Source of the DNA: Magnolia sinica
Lineage: Eukaryota; Streptophyta; Magnoliopsida; Magnoliales; Magnoliaceae
Reading direction: 5' to 3'
Assembly: GCF_029962835.1 (NCBI RefSeq)
Contig: NC_080578.1
Span: 101,783,759 to 101,847,758 of the forward strand
DNA length: 64,000 nucleotides
This document shows, in pieces, positions 32,200 to 42,598 of this stretch (positions are counted from its first letter, which is position 1; each line of letters starts with the position of its first letter). Made by a program: the position numbers and the translations under genes. The notes beneath the pieces are model-generated. The model searched no databases. It saw only the letters and a program-made list of their open reading frames with translations, and had not been told where the DNA came from.

Positions 32200-33810
32200 G
32201 AACGTGCTCTTGGCTGCCCTCACAGGAAGGGGTACTAATGCACTATTTCCAAATGTGGGGTGCAAATTGATTTGGGCTGATTTACTTTTGCTTTCTTAGT
32301 TGTGCAATATTGAGAATATGATCTGGACACATAAAATATGCTTAAAAATTTAAAGTCACGGTTAACCAACAAATCATCGAATATGTGGTAGGCTAAAAAT
32401 CTTAGAGCCACTTTAGGGTCGGAGAATTATAAAATTTCCTAGTTTAAGTAACTCCTCTCTAGGTTTGGGTAAGGGTTTTGGTGGCAGAAGAGGAATGGGT
32501 TAGGCAGGCTGTTCTTCTTGTATGAGGTGTGGTTTATGCGCTAGGTATGCTGTACTTCCTGTATGAGGTGCGGTTTATGGGTTAGGCATGCTGTTCTTCC
32601 TGTACGAGGTGCAGTTTATGGGTTAGGCATGCTGTTCTTCCTATATGAGGTGCGATTTCTACTCCACTGAGTTTTTGACTTTTAGGGATTTATCAATGTT
32701 TCGGAGTCATGTAACCAGTCATGCTTCACATAACCCCATGAAAGGGTTGGGCAAACAAAAATAAAAAAGGATCTTAACTTGATTTCATAGAGGTAAACGA
32801 CCTTGTATAGGCACATATTATAGCAGTAAAATGAAAGCTTAGTAAATAAGAATAAAATGCAAGCCTGACCTTACTTTGCGAGTTTTAGGACCCGGGTAGG
32901 CGCTCAAATGCAATAAAGTAAAATAATAAAATGCGAGTTGATGTTATAGATATGTTGAGAATGTGTGGAGTGAAAATGCAATGTATTTGACAAAGATGTG
33001 AAAAAGAAAAGGAAAGATCAACATTTTTATTCAAAAGGAATAATTGGATATCTCTAATTCTAACCCTACTCATTTGTCTTATTGACTTCTTTTAGTGGAC
33101 TATTTCCTAATTCTCTAGTTTGACTTCTAGATTTGGGTAGAGCCTCAGCATTGATCAAAGGATCTCCAAGGTATTCGGAGAAGAGGCTCCATCCTTGCAC
33201 TTTTTATGTCTATCGACTTGTCTATGATCCCTCCCCTCTTCAAATTGGTAGCTATGGCACTGGATGTATAAATTGATACCACTGACTCATGGTATGTCGA
33301 TGGTTTTACTCGTGATTTTAGCATCTAAGAAAGGGGATAGGTAAAAAGTATGTCAGGTGTAGGGCGGGCCGACAATTTATTTCTCATGCTTTCTGTTGTG
33401 CTAAGGGGTTTGACCCTCTTCTAGGGGCTTACTTTCTGGCTAAATTTAGGTTTGCTTAGTTTGAGATCTCTTGATCGGGATCGCTGGAGGCCTTCAGGTC
33501 TAGGCCTATTTTGCATTTTATTGTCCTCTCAATGCTCCTTGGGATGTTGAAGTTTAGTGTTATCAAGGAAACATACTAACAAAGTTTCTGGAGGGAGCCA
33601 AACATAGGCCTGAATTGTGGTTCCCCGGACCAGAGATTTGTAGATTGAGTTTGATAGTTATCTTTATGATATGGCCAAGCATGCTACATTCCTTTCCGAT
33701 TGAATTTTTTATGGTTGCTAGATCACTAGAGATGATTTTATGGAGCATATCCAGAGTTTGAAGAGTAGTTTGTCTCAACTTAGGTGGGGTGTCTATAAAA
33801 CTCAAAAGTT
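32200..33810. other. 1.6-kb insertion of unknown type within family-1 copy c
   Basis: No coding motifs, LTR ends or inverted repeats recognised. It contains a four-unit minisatellite. Boundaries are estimated from where family-1 similarity stops and resumes. Confidence 0.45.
32499..32662. repeat. 41-bp minisatellite, four units
   Basis: Four consecutive 41-bp units of the type 'gttaggcatgctgttcttcc' ... 'gaggtgcggtttatgg', at 32499, 32540, 32581 and 32622, with few mismatches. The last unit decays at its end. Confidence 0.9.
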
Positions 33811-34248
33811 ATGAGATTGATTCAAATCTCAATTGGACCACACCATATGAAACGGTGGTAATTGAACGCTGTCATTATAAACTTCTTGAGGACGACCAAA
33901 GTTTTGGATTAAGATATTTATATTTTCACTTCATCTGTCTTTGTGACCTAATCAATAAGTCAGATGGCAAATAAACATTACACCACGTCGTAAAAAGTTT
34001 TCAATGATGGGCATTCACTCACCACTACTTTCCTGTGGTGTGGTCCACCTGCACGCTCTAGGAAGTTTTTAATGATGGGCTTTCAATCACCACTATTTTC
34101 CTGTGGTGTGGTCCACCTGAGATTTGTATCTGCTTCATTTTTGGATCATGTCCTAAAATGAGCTGGAAAAATGGATGGACAACTTTATAAAAACAAATAC
34201 ATCATGGTGGGGCCCATAGGTCAGTATGCAACCCACGTCCATTACTCA

Positions 34249-35369
34249 GACCAATCCAGATTGGAAAATTCAACCATTGAACTAATTCCCATTTAAATAT
34301 GGAACGTCTATCTTACTGTCATTTTGTGGACCATTGATCCAAGGGTTATAATCGTTAAATCTTGAAGAAGAACCATAGTCCCACATGTATGGAATCATGC
34401 ATGTCAGCAGATTGTACGGTGGATGATGAACAGGACCCTACAAATCATCTACTTTTAAGGATACAGACGTCACGTATCATATAATTCCTCTTTAAAGGTA
34501 GATGTGATGGTGATGCACCCTCCTATGGGACACGAAGTGGAGAGAGTATGGGGTTGAAAGTTCTGCTGAGATACTTTCTTCGATCATCCCCGAATCCATT
34601 AAAAAAGACAGTTTTTGGGAGCTTATATCCGACGCCAATATCCTACATCCATTATTGCAAAGAGCAATTGCAACCCAAAAGTTGTGTGGGCCCTACCATG
34701 AAGTGTTTGTGACATCTACTCCATCCTTTAAATGGGCCACACCATGTGGGGATGTGGAGATGGAGACGCGCCTATCATTTAAACCTTATTAGGTCAAACC
34801 CAAGTTATGAATCAGACTAATATTTTGAATATTATTATTATTATTTATTTATTTATTTTTTATTATTATTAATTTTTATTCCTTCATTTTGGTGGGAAAA
34901 CACCTTAGCAATGGGTTTGATGGTCAATAAACATTATGATGAGCCCAAGCAAGATTTTTAATGGTGGGTGTCCCTAATTCCCACCATTCCCTATGGTATG
35001 ACCCACTCGAGCCGATTCACCTTATTAATGGGATGTTATTCTGCCATGAGTTGATGATGATGATGGCCGGAGTGGATGTCACATGCACGTTATCGGAGGT
35101 TTCAATAAGCTTTTTTGTTTATGTTATCCTGGCTTTGGGTAAAGAGCATTTTCTTAAAGAAATTTTTTATACTACTCAAAGAGTAAAAATATCTTGTTCG
35201 GATAGTTTCTTGATCTAGGTTTAGCATATTATAAAAATTAGGATTTTTTACCACAAAATTCCCTAAGAATTAATATTTTATTGAATAATGCTTCCACGAT
35301 TGAAAATCATAATGAAGTGCCTTTTAATGACTGAAATGATAAAAATGCTTTCATTCATATATATTGAAA
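34249..35369. other. Intergenic, no gene seen
   Basis: Contains fragments of the dispersed repeats: 34690-34760 'gtgggccctaccatgaagtg', and 34945-35015 'gatttttaatggtgggtgtc'. Between them is a T/A-rich ATT/TTA tract (34835-34880). No coding sequence. Confidence 0.4.
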
Positions 35370-35707
35370 TGCTCACCTGCGCACCGGTTCGTAGGGAACT
35401 GGTGCAAACTTTTTTCAGAACACATCATACGTGATGTGGATCCAAAATCTGAACCGTTCATGTGAAGCAGCACCTCGTGAAACCCCCTAAGCCCAAGTTT
35501 TACTTTGATCTAATACTTTGATGGGCCATGAAAATTGAAAACAGTTTCCTCCCTTGATTTGCGTTTCTCTTTGCTATTGCCCACTAGAATTTTAGATCAG
35601 GGTGAAAATTTATCACATGAGGTTTCATGGGATTCCGCATCACATGGACGGTTCAGATTAGACACCCATGACACGTGTGCAAAGGTGCGCACGTGCCTAG
35701 GTGAGCA
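35370..35707. mobile_element. Foldback MITE-like element, family 2, copy 2
   Basis: Opposite orientation to the copy at 3005-3297. The ends 'tgctcacctgcgcacc' and 'gtgcgcacgtgcctaggtga' are inverted. Internal arms pair 'aaatctgaaccgttcatgtg' with 'cacatggacggttcagatta'. 'tcatatata' words flank both sides, which may be a target duplication but lie in an AT-repeat context. Confidence 0.75.
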
Positions 35708-36699
35708 TGACTCATATATATATATATAAACTTAGTGAAGCTTAAGACTTATAGGGTACACATGGTATGTGTACAACATCCAAGCCATACAACATATGGA
35801 CCCCACCATGGTGATTGCACAAACCATAACCTAGGCCATCAAATCATTAAATACGCTATACTTGAATTTGAATGTTTTGAGTGGTGTATATTACTTTTTA
35901 TGGATAATCCCACCACACTTGAATTTGAATGTTTTGAGTGCTGTATATTACTTTTCACGGATCAACCCACCTTCTAATTGGATCCTCAATATTTTTGGAT
36001 TGCCTAATAATTATGTTGATGTGCACCCGTTGGACAAGTTGGATTTTAGACTGATATCACGAGGGCCCAACAATCTTGGATTCACCTTTTTGTAAAGGAA
36101 AAGAGAAAGGGTAATAATATAATTTTTCATTGGGAAAAGCAGTGCCAAAGGAATATGAGCTCCGGGAGGCATTATTTGGTAAAATTCAAATCACAGAGGT
36201 ATTTTAAAATAAAAGTTCCTTAGCTGGGTTGTGGAGCGGAACTCAGATTAGGAGGCTGTTTGTGGAGCTGAACAGCCTTCCTCGGGCAGTCAATGATTTC
36301 TTGTTCCCTTGACTGAGTTGGACTAGGGAACTTGAGGTGGGGTTTTTAGTTGTAAAGGCTTTTGGTTGGCCCAAATCGATTTGTTTCCTATTGTATAATC
36401 CCCGTTCTGTGAATGATTGTTTTTTTTTTTTTGAAAAAAAACACTCCTAAAAACTAAAAGAGATATCCATTCTCTTTGAAGCCTAGAAGGATTATCCTTT
36501 GTAATAGTAGGAGGATAGATTTCTCTCATAAAATGTTCTCTTGGGGTTGTTTGTCAAATTTTTTTTAAAGGAATTTGCTGGAAATATTATTTTTCACTTT
36601 CTATCTTTGTCGAAAAATAAATAAATTGATTTTCCTTCCTCCACTTGACAAAGTCATTTTTCCACATTGGAAGGAAATTAATATGTTTCTCAATGGTTA
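35708..36699. other. Intergenic, no gene seen
   Basis: A TA run at 35715-35728, a 57-bp duplication (listed separately), and from about 36300 a stretch ending 'tgtgaatgattg(T)n gaaaaaaaa' that vaguely resembles a LINE 3' end, too weak to call. Confidence 0.4.
35861..35974. repeat. 57-bp tandem duplication
   Basis: Two copies starting 'cttgaatttgaatgttttga' at 35861 and 35918. They share 'tgtatattactttt' and diverge slightly at the 3' side. Confidence 0.9.
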
Positions 36700-36704
36700 A
36701 ACCT

Positions 36705-37250
36705 AAATGTGCCACCTTCCATCATCATGCACCTCACATGTGCTATATGTGCCACTATGCCGAATGAGCCATTGTCCATCTTCAATTATGCCCGACACGT
36801 GCCACTATGCCACATTTGTCACCATCCATCTTCTCTTTTACCCACATGTGTGAAGCGTCCCAAATATGCAAGTGTGCTATGTATGTGACACCATCCATCT
36901 TCTCTTATGCCTCACATGTGCTAATGTGCCACGTGTTCCACCATTCATCTTCTCTTGCACCCCACATGTGCAAAGCATTCCACATGCACCACATATGCCA
37001 TCACCTATCTTTAATCACTCCAAATATGCCCCATGTATCAATGGTGCCATTGTTCACAAGTGCTGACATTTAGCTCCAAGTGCCCAGGTGTCCAACATGC
37101 CATTGCACATTTTGTGCCACATGTGCCATCATATGGCTTCAAGCACCTGAGATGTAGCATGTGTGCCATGACTTCAAGAACCCACATATATCATATATGC
37201 ACATGTGCTACTATCAATATTTAAGCATTTCACATATGCTAATTTCGCAC
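36705..37250. repeat. Degenerate minisatellite with 'cacatgtgcca' motif
   Basis: About ten irregular units of roughly 50-68 bp built on 'caccatccatcttctctta', 'tgcc.cacatgtgc' and 'atgccac'. The palindromic CACATGTG core recurs (36736, 36842, 36915, 36963, 37117). Open frames through it are Cys/His/Ser-rich and look accidental. Confidence 0.75.
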
Positions 37251-37508
37251 ATGCTAGTGATAACTAGAATTTTTTTCATAAGGATTATTATTTTGACTAA
37301 TAACAAATTTGAAAATAGATCTTAAACTCAAAAAAAATGTTGTTAAAAAACAAACAATGAAAATAATGTTTCGTTTTCCACAATTTCATGTGGGTAAAGT
37401 GGAGAGAAGCATTGGGATGGTTTTTTCAAAGGTTTTCTTAATGAATATCGAGAAGAGTTGACATATATTGTTTTGTTTATTCATAGTATATGAGCAATAC
37501 TTCTATGT

Positions 37509-37523
37509 GAGTAATACTTCTCT
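37509..37523. repeat. Left target-site duplication of LINE 3
   Basis: 'gagtaatacttctct', matched at 44381-44395 with one mismatch ('gagcaatacttctct'). A second local copy 'gagcaatacttct' at 37492-37504 makes the exact left boundary uncertain by about 18 bases. Confidence 0.75.
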
Positions 37524-37577
37524 AATGAGGATGATGACATTTTTCATTTGCAAAAGGCGAAAAAAAAATTTGAATTC

Positions 37578-38051
37578 ATGGGAGAGCGGGAGCGGGCGAC
37601 CCCGTGGGAGAGGGGTCCAACTAGAAAATCTTGATCATCTCCATCAAGTTTCTCCCTGTTTGCAGCGAACCTAACCTTTGATACATCGGAGGAAGATCTT
37701 CTTCGCATCTTCGGTCATTTTGGGAAACTCCGGGATGTATTCATTCCATGGAATCGGCAACTAAATCATTCCCATGGATTCACCTTCATCCGATTCTGTT
37801 ATGAGCAGAATGCTTTCAAAGCGATTCAATGTCTGCACGGACGGAGGATTGATGGTAAGGTTGCTCACATTGATTGGGCGAAAGGGCAATCTTGCACAAG
37901 GACAACAGTGCTGTTATCACCTCGACGGCCAAAACCAGGTGGAAGTACCAGCTCCGGATCGATCGTTTGTGGAAGAAGTAAGAGCGTAAAAAAAGGGAGC
38001 GTACAATCTGAAGGCAGGGAGCTCGGGGATCACAACTATTGCAGATTCTAG
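37578..38051 (+). pseudogene. LINE 3 ORF1, RRM domain
   Basis: An ATG at 37578 opens MGERERATPWERGPTRKS, then an in-frame TGA (37632). The same frame continues SSPSSFSLFAANLTFDTSEE, DLLRIFGHFGKLRDVFIPWN, HGFTFIRFCYEQNAFKAIQC, LHGRRIDGKVAHIDWAKG. This is a classical RRM: RNP2-like LFAANLTF, RNP1-like HGFTFIRF, a helix with A..AI..LHG, and a final strand with the V.IDWAKG ending. The frame ends at a TAG (38049). It would bind LINE RNA in the ribonucleoprotein. The TGA at codon 19 and the later stop break it, and ORF1 continues in another frame at 38068. Confidence 0.85.
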
Positions 38052-38067
38052 AGCAGTAGAGAACAGG

Positions 38068-39186
38068 ATGAGGAAGTTGAGTCTTGCTTTGGTGGGGACT
38101 GCAATCGATCAGGATGTACGGGTTGATAGACTGTCAGGTTCTCTGAAAGCTTCGAGCCTAAAGTCCACAGAAGTGGAAATAGTGAGGATAACAGCCCAGA
38201 AATTCCTACTAACGTTTAAATCAAATGAGGTGATCGAGGCGTTCACAAGAAATGCTAATTTGCATAATGAAATGGGGCTAGAGACGGTTGAAAGGTGGAC
38301 TCCAGCAGAGGTAATAAGGGGTGATGGTGTCTGGATTAGATTATTCATCATCCTAGCCCAGGCCTGGATTGAGTCAGTCATTCTGGATCTGGCAAGTTTC
38401 TTCGGTAAGATCATTCAGATAGATTTGAACTCCAGATTCAGCTATTTCCAGGCATTTGCTCAAATTAAGGTGATGTGTAACCTTCAATCAAGTTTTGGAG
38501 TTGATGGTTTTGGGGAAGGCTTATCCCATTATAGTGGAGATGGAACCACTGTTCAAATACAGATGCTCCTTGTCCATCAAGCTCGCTACCATGAGAGCAC
38601 CAAGGCATGGGATATCAGAAGATTCCATGGTCAGTCAGGGCCCCTAGTACTTGTTTGTGAAAAGGCTACAACAGGGGTAGAAGCTTCTCAGGTTGGTATT
38701 TCAGGACATCGGTCAAGTGATTGCTCAAATGTCAATCCAGGTGATAGGGCCAATGTTAATTTGGGTGTGGGTGCAAACGCTATTATGGGAGAAGATCTTA
38801 GCTACTCTACGGATTTGTGTGCAAATGAAATTATGGGTGAAAGGATAGGCAGTGTTGTTCCACGACCATTAGATGATTGTCAAACAGTTAATGCGGTAAT
38901 AAAAGGTAGTGGAGAGGCCCAATGCTACCCAGAATTAGGTGGAAGTGAAGGTGCGATTTCAAGGCAAGTGCTGCTGCCCAACCTGCCCGATCCTCTTCTT
39001 CTGCTAGACAGACTTGATGACACTTCAAGACCGCTTTCTAATTTGATAAGGAACTGGCCAGTGGAGTATCAGCAGGATGGAACCCAGGCATATTTGAAGA
39101 CAAATCAAGCAGAGCAGAATAACAGCCAGGTAACTGTTTATCAAGGTGAAGATGATATGTTGTGTGGAATGCAGCCATATTCTTAA
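38068..39186 (+). pseudogene. LINE 3 ORF1, middle part (372 codons open)
   Basis: Starts MRKLSLALVGTAIDQDVRVD and has QKFLLTFKSNEVIEAFTRNA, ETVERWTPAEVIRGDGVWIR and SFFGKIIQIDLNSRFSYFQA. This is the conserved block after the RRM in BNR-type ORF1 (F.S......W....R..WV...G.P...W.....I....G). The rest is a polar, poorly conserved linker rich in Asn/Gly/Ser (DCSNVNPGDRANVNLGVGAN has near-repeats). Open for 372 codons, but out of frame with the RRM part. Confidence 0.75.
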
Positions 39187-40020
39187 CCCCAACAGAGCAT
39201 AAATCCTACGGTAAGTCACCTGGAAGTGTTAAACCCTTACGCTATAGCCACATCATGACAACAGGTAAGGAAGGCGGGACCAGCATTCGTCAGAATCTTA
39301 TCAATGAATACGGGAAATCAACTTTAAAACCAAGAGTAGCTTTACGAGGGGATGTCTGTTGGTGGAAAGAAGACCCACCTACCAGAATTCAGGCAAGGTT
39401 CTGCTGGAAACAGGCCTGGGGTGAATGTGAGTGGTGGTACGAATGTTGAAGCTGGTGCAGTTGGCTATCACCTGCAATGCCAGGAATAGATTCTCGAGAG
39501 AATGTCTGCTGGTGGAAAGGAGAACCACCCACCAGAACTCAGACATGGTTCAGCGAGAAACAAGGCTGAGGTGACTGTGAGTGGTGCTAACAGTGGAGAG
39601 GTTGGAGTAGTTGTAGAATGCAGATCTGAGCCTAGATGGTGTACAAATTTAGCTCAAAATGTAGAATATGAAAGGAGGAAAAAGGTGAAGGACAGAGCGT
39701 AACTAGAGGTTGATCTATCTCCATATTTTTCGTCTGTTAACAAATCAATTAGCTGCTCTAAAAGAAATCTGGATGGTGATTATGGGAGGCCGGTGGCTAA
39801 TCAGTATGAGGAGCAGGAACAGGGACAGGATACAGAACTGGGGGGAATCTTGGAGTGGGATATCCGAAATTAGGATTTGGCTGACCAGGGGATGTAGGAG
39901 GGACAAGAGGAGTTTGATGTGGATACACCACCGAAGAAGATAAGACGACACAAAATCCTATATGCTAAAGGAAACTGGAAATCAAGACTTCGCAGGTTAA
40001 AGAGAAGGGCCGTAAATACT
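39187..40020 (+). pseudogene. LINE 3 ORF1, C-terminal tail with an in-frame 150-bp duplication
   Basis: Reads in shifting frames up to ORF2. The stretch 39345-39494 (GMSVGGKKTHLPEFRQGSAG..) is tandemly repeated at 39495-39640 (RMSAGGKENHPPELRHGSAR..). The period is exactly 150 bp, or 50 codons. A basic end (YERRKKVKDRA, 39660-39700) and a later Asp/Arg-rich piece precede ORF2. No known fold. Confidence 0.6.
39345..39640. repeat. 150-bp tandem duplication inside LINE 3 ORF1
   Basis: Two units with period 150, sharing 'atgtctg.tggtggaaag', 'caccnaccagaantcag' and 'gtgagtggtg'. The period preserves frame and the two copies are diverged. Confidence 0.8.
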
Positions 40021-40033
40021 GGATTTGTGTCTG

Positions 40034-40850
40034 ATGGATAAGATCATTGTGTGGAATGTGTGTGGAATAGGTAATAAAAGGTCGTTGCGAACTGCTAAAA
40101 GGATTTTCAAAAACCATGATCCTTGGATTGTGGCGCTAGTAGAACCAATGCTTGGTGATGAGAAACGAGTGCGAATTGGACTAACGTTTGGTTTTCACTC
40201 ATCATTCTCAAATTGTGATGAGGGTGGTAAGATTTGGTTGTTTTATAAGTCTCTTGTTTCTTGCTCGATAGTATTCAAATCTGATTAATATTTGTCGATA
40301 GTGGCTTCCGTGCAGAATTGTTTTCCCAGTTATATATAACTTTTTTCTATGCCAGGTGTGCTCAGGTATTGAGGAGAGCTCTCTGGTCGGACTTGGCTCT
40401 CCTATCGTCCTCGATGCAAGGCCCTTGGGCAGTATGTGGAGATTTTAATGCAATAGTAGTCGATTCAGAAAGAAGAAGTCGAAGGGCTGCGGATACTGCT
40501 TCTTTTATAGAATTTGCTGATGCCATCAATTTTGCGGGTCTTTTAGACGCAGGTTTTTCTGGTAATAGGTTCACCTGAAGTAACAATCAATCCGGAAATG
40601 CTCGCTTATGGGCGAGGCTAGACCGTGTCCTCATCAATGCGAGCTGGTCCATGTTATTCCCTCAATTCCAAGTTTCCCATTTGCCTCGCATACATTTCGA
40701 CCATGCTCCGCTTCTCCTCACTTTCCCTCGGCCGTTGAATGGTGAGCCAAAGCTATTCCATTTTCAACGAATGTGGACCCAACATGATGATTTTTTAAAT
40801 GTGGTCAGGTCAGCGTGGAACAAGGTGGAGTCTTCTCATCCAGTCTACAA
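40034..40850 (+). pseudogene. LINE 3 endonuclease domain
   Basis: ORF2 opens MDKIIVWNVCGIGNKRSLRT (WN.CGIGN box), ALVEPMLGDEKR (catalytic Glu), HSSFSNCDEGGKIWLFYKS, then TAA at 40286. 40318-40578 continues in another frame: ITFFYARCAQVLRRALWSDL, MQGPWAVCGDFNAIVVDSER (GDFN), FADAINFAGLLDAGFSGNRF. A TGA (40576) stands for Trp, then SNNQSGNARLWARLDRVLIN and HLPRIHFDHAPLLLTFPRPL (SDH box with F for S). APE-type nicking enzyme of L1 elements, inactive here. Confidence 0.85.
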
Positions 40851-42598
40851 TGTGCTTTCTAAACTCAAACAGGTGAAACATGATCTGAAAATTTGGAACA
40901 AAGAGGTGTTTGGGAATATTTTTGAGCAGATAAAGCTAGCAGAGAGTCTCGCGGTTGAGCTGGAGGATCAAATCCAAGCTTTATCAGGTTCGACTAATCA
41001 GATAGTCAGCTTGCAACATTAAATCAATTCAAATTCAGCCAGGTTAGCATCCCTGGAGCTGATGCAGGAAATCTTCTGGAAGCAAAAATCGAGGGTGGAC
41101 TGGTTGAAGGAGGGGGACAAAAATACGAGATTTTTTCATGCCACGGTTATGAAAAGACAAAGGAGAGCAATCATCAGTCGGGTGGAACTGGAGTTTGGAC
41201 AAATTGCGGAAGGCCAGACAGATTTAAAGTAAGCTGCGGTGACCCATTTCCAGCAGATTTTCAGTGCAAATATTTGTCAGATAGATCAGGACCTGCTTCA
41301 ATGTATTCTCTAGTCGGTCGCGTAGGCCCACAATGACATGTTGATGGCGATCTCTACGTTGTTGGAGGTCCGCTCGGTAGTTCATTCCATCCCAAAAGAC
41401 AGTGCGGCCGGGCCTGATGACTTCTCAGCCAGTTTTTTTGTGTCTAGCTGAGAGGTAGTGGGTCAGGACATTCATAGGGCAATCTCCTTTTTCTTTCAAG
41501 GAGGAAATATCCTCAGGTCAGTAACGACTTCTATTATTTGCTTAATCCCAAAATCAGCTTCTCCTAAGCGGTTCTCCGATTATCGTCTTATCAGTTTGTG
41601 CAACTGTCTTTATAAAATTTTCTCCAAGATTGTAGCTTCCAGGCTTAGTCAGATTCTTCCATTGTTGATATCGCCAGAACAGGGGGCATTTGTTCAAGGT
41701 CGTTCGATAGCAAAAAAATATAGCCTTATCTCAAGAGCTGTTCAGGGAATTAAGTAGGCCGGTTCGCGGGGGGAACGTTGTCTTGAAGTTAGACATGAAT
41801 AAAGCATATGACATGGTAAATTGGGACTTTCTGAAGGAGGTTTTGAAGTGGTTCAAATTCAGCAAGTCTTGGATTGAGATGGTAGAAAAATGTTGGGTGA
41901 ATAGTTGATTTTCTATTCTTATAAATGGAGAGATGGCAGGTTTTTTAAATCTTCAAGGGGTTTGAGGCAGGGAGATCCGATTTCTCCAAGCTTGTTCATT
42001 TTTTCAGCTGAGGTTCTTAGTAAAGGTCTCAAAAGGCTGTTAAACCACCAGGTTAGCCGGCCTTTTGCATTAAGTAGAGGGTGCCTAACAATCTCACATC
42101 TGCTATATGCTGACGATACCTTAATTTTCACAAATGGGAGCAAATCCACGCTACTAGTGATTAAGAAATTCCTCGACTCCTTCCAAGCGTCCTCGGGCCA
42201 AAGCATAAATCTGAGGAAATGTTCCTTTTATTGTTCAAAGAAGTTGCCAAGTGCTAGAATCAGAACAATCGAGGCTATCCTCGGTTTTGGAAAATCATCA
42301 TCTTCATTCACTTATCTAGGAGTTCCAATGGCGGACGGAAGGCTCAAAGCAAGTGTGTTTAAGCCGTTGGTAGATAGAGTTGTGGTGCTCATTAATGGGT
42401 AGAAGGCCCGAATTTTATCCCAGGCTGGGAGAGTGGTCCTGGTGAAGAACGTCCTATCAGGTATTTCGATTCGCTCTATGGTGGCTGTCCATATTCCTTC
42501 TCAGGTGTTGAAATCAATTGAGAGGCACATGGCAAATTTTTTTCGGGGCTGGTCAGAAGGGAAACAAAAGTGTCATTGGAAGAATTGAAACTTGTTGG
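40851..42598 (+). pseudogene. LINE 3 reverse transcriptase region
   Basis: The linker KLKQVKHDLKIWNKEVFGNI leads to QEIFWKQKSRVDWLKEGDKN (41060-41130). RT begins with AAGPDDFSASFFVSS and a TGA (41449) for Trp, then DYRLISLCNCLYKIFSKIVA, SPEQGAFVQGRSIA. Motif A is read in other frames (LDMNKAYDMVNWDFLKEVLK, 41790-41850). A TGA at 41906 replaces Trp. 41905-42402 carries GLRQGDPISPSLFIFSAEVL (motif B) and LLYADDTLIF (catalytic YADD), ending at TAG 42400 in the NGWKA motif. RGWSEGKQKCHWKN with TGA (42596) follows. Confidence 0.85.

Larger units (their letters stand above)
32050..34248. mobile_element. Foldback element, family 1, copy c, split by an insertion
   Basis: The outer arms 'gacttacggatgtggattgc' plus 'atactgacc' (left) and 'ggtcagtatgcaacccacgt' plus 'ccattactca' (right) are inverted repeats resembling the ends of copy b. 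The left arm is family-1 sequence to about 32200 ('catttttcctgctaatttaa') and resumes at about 33811 ('tgattcaaatctcaattgg'). Between them lie about 1.6 kb of foreign DNA without a recognisable gene. In the right arm a 73-bp segment ('aagttttcaatgatgggc..tcctgtggtgtggtccacctg') is tandemly duplicated (about 33993 and 34066). Confidence 0.7.

Noticed and set aside
36300-36440. Possible LINE 3' end ('tgtgaatgattg', T run, A run)
   Set aside because: No ORF2 terminus or 'acgataggtgg' UTR signature; too short to distinguish from AT-rich DNA.
36807-37224. Cys/His-rich open frames in three frames
   Set aside because: Generated by the 'cacatgtgcca' minisatellite; the spacing does not fit a zinc finger.
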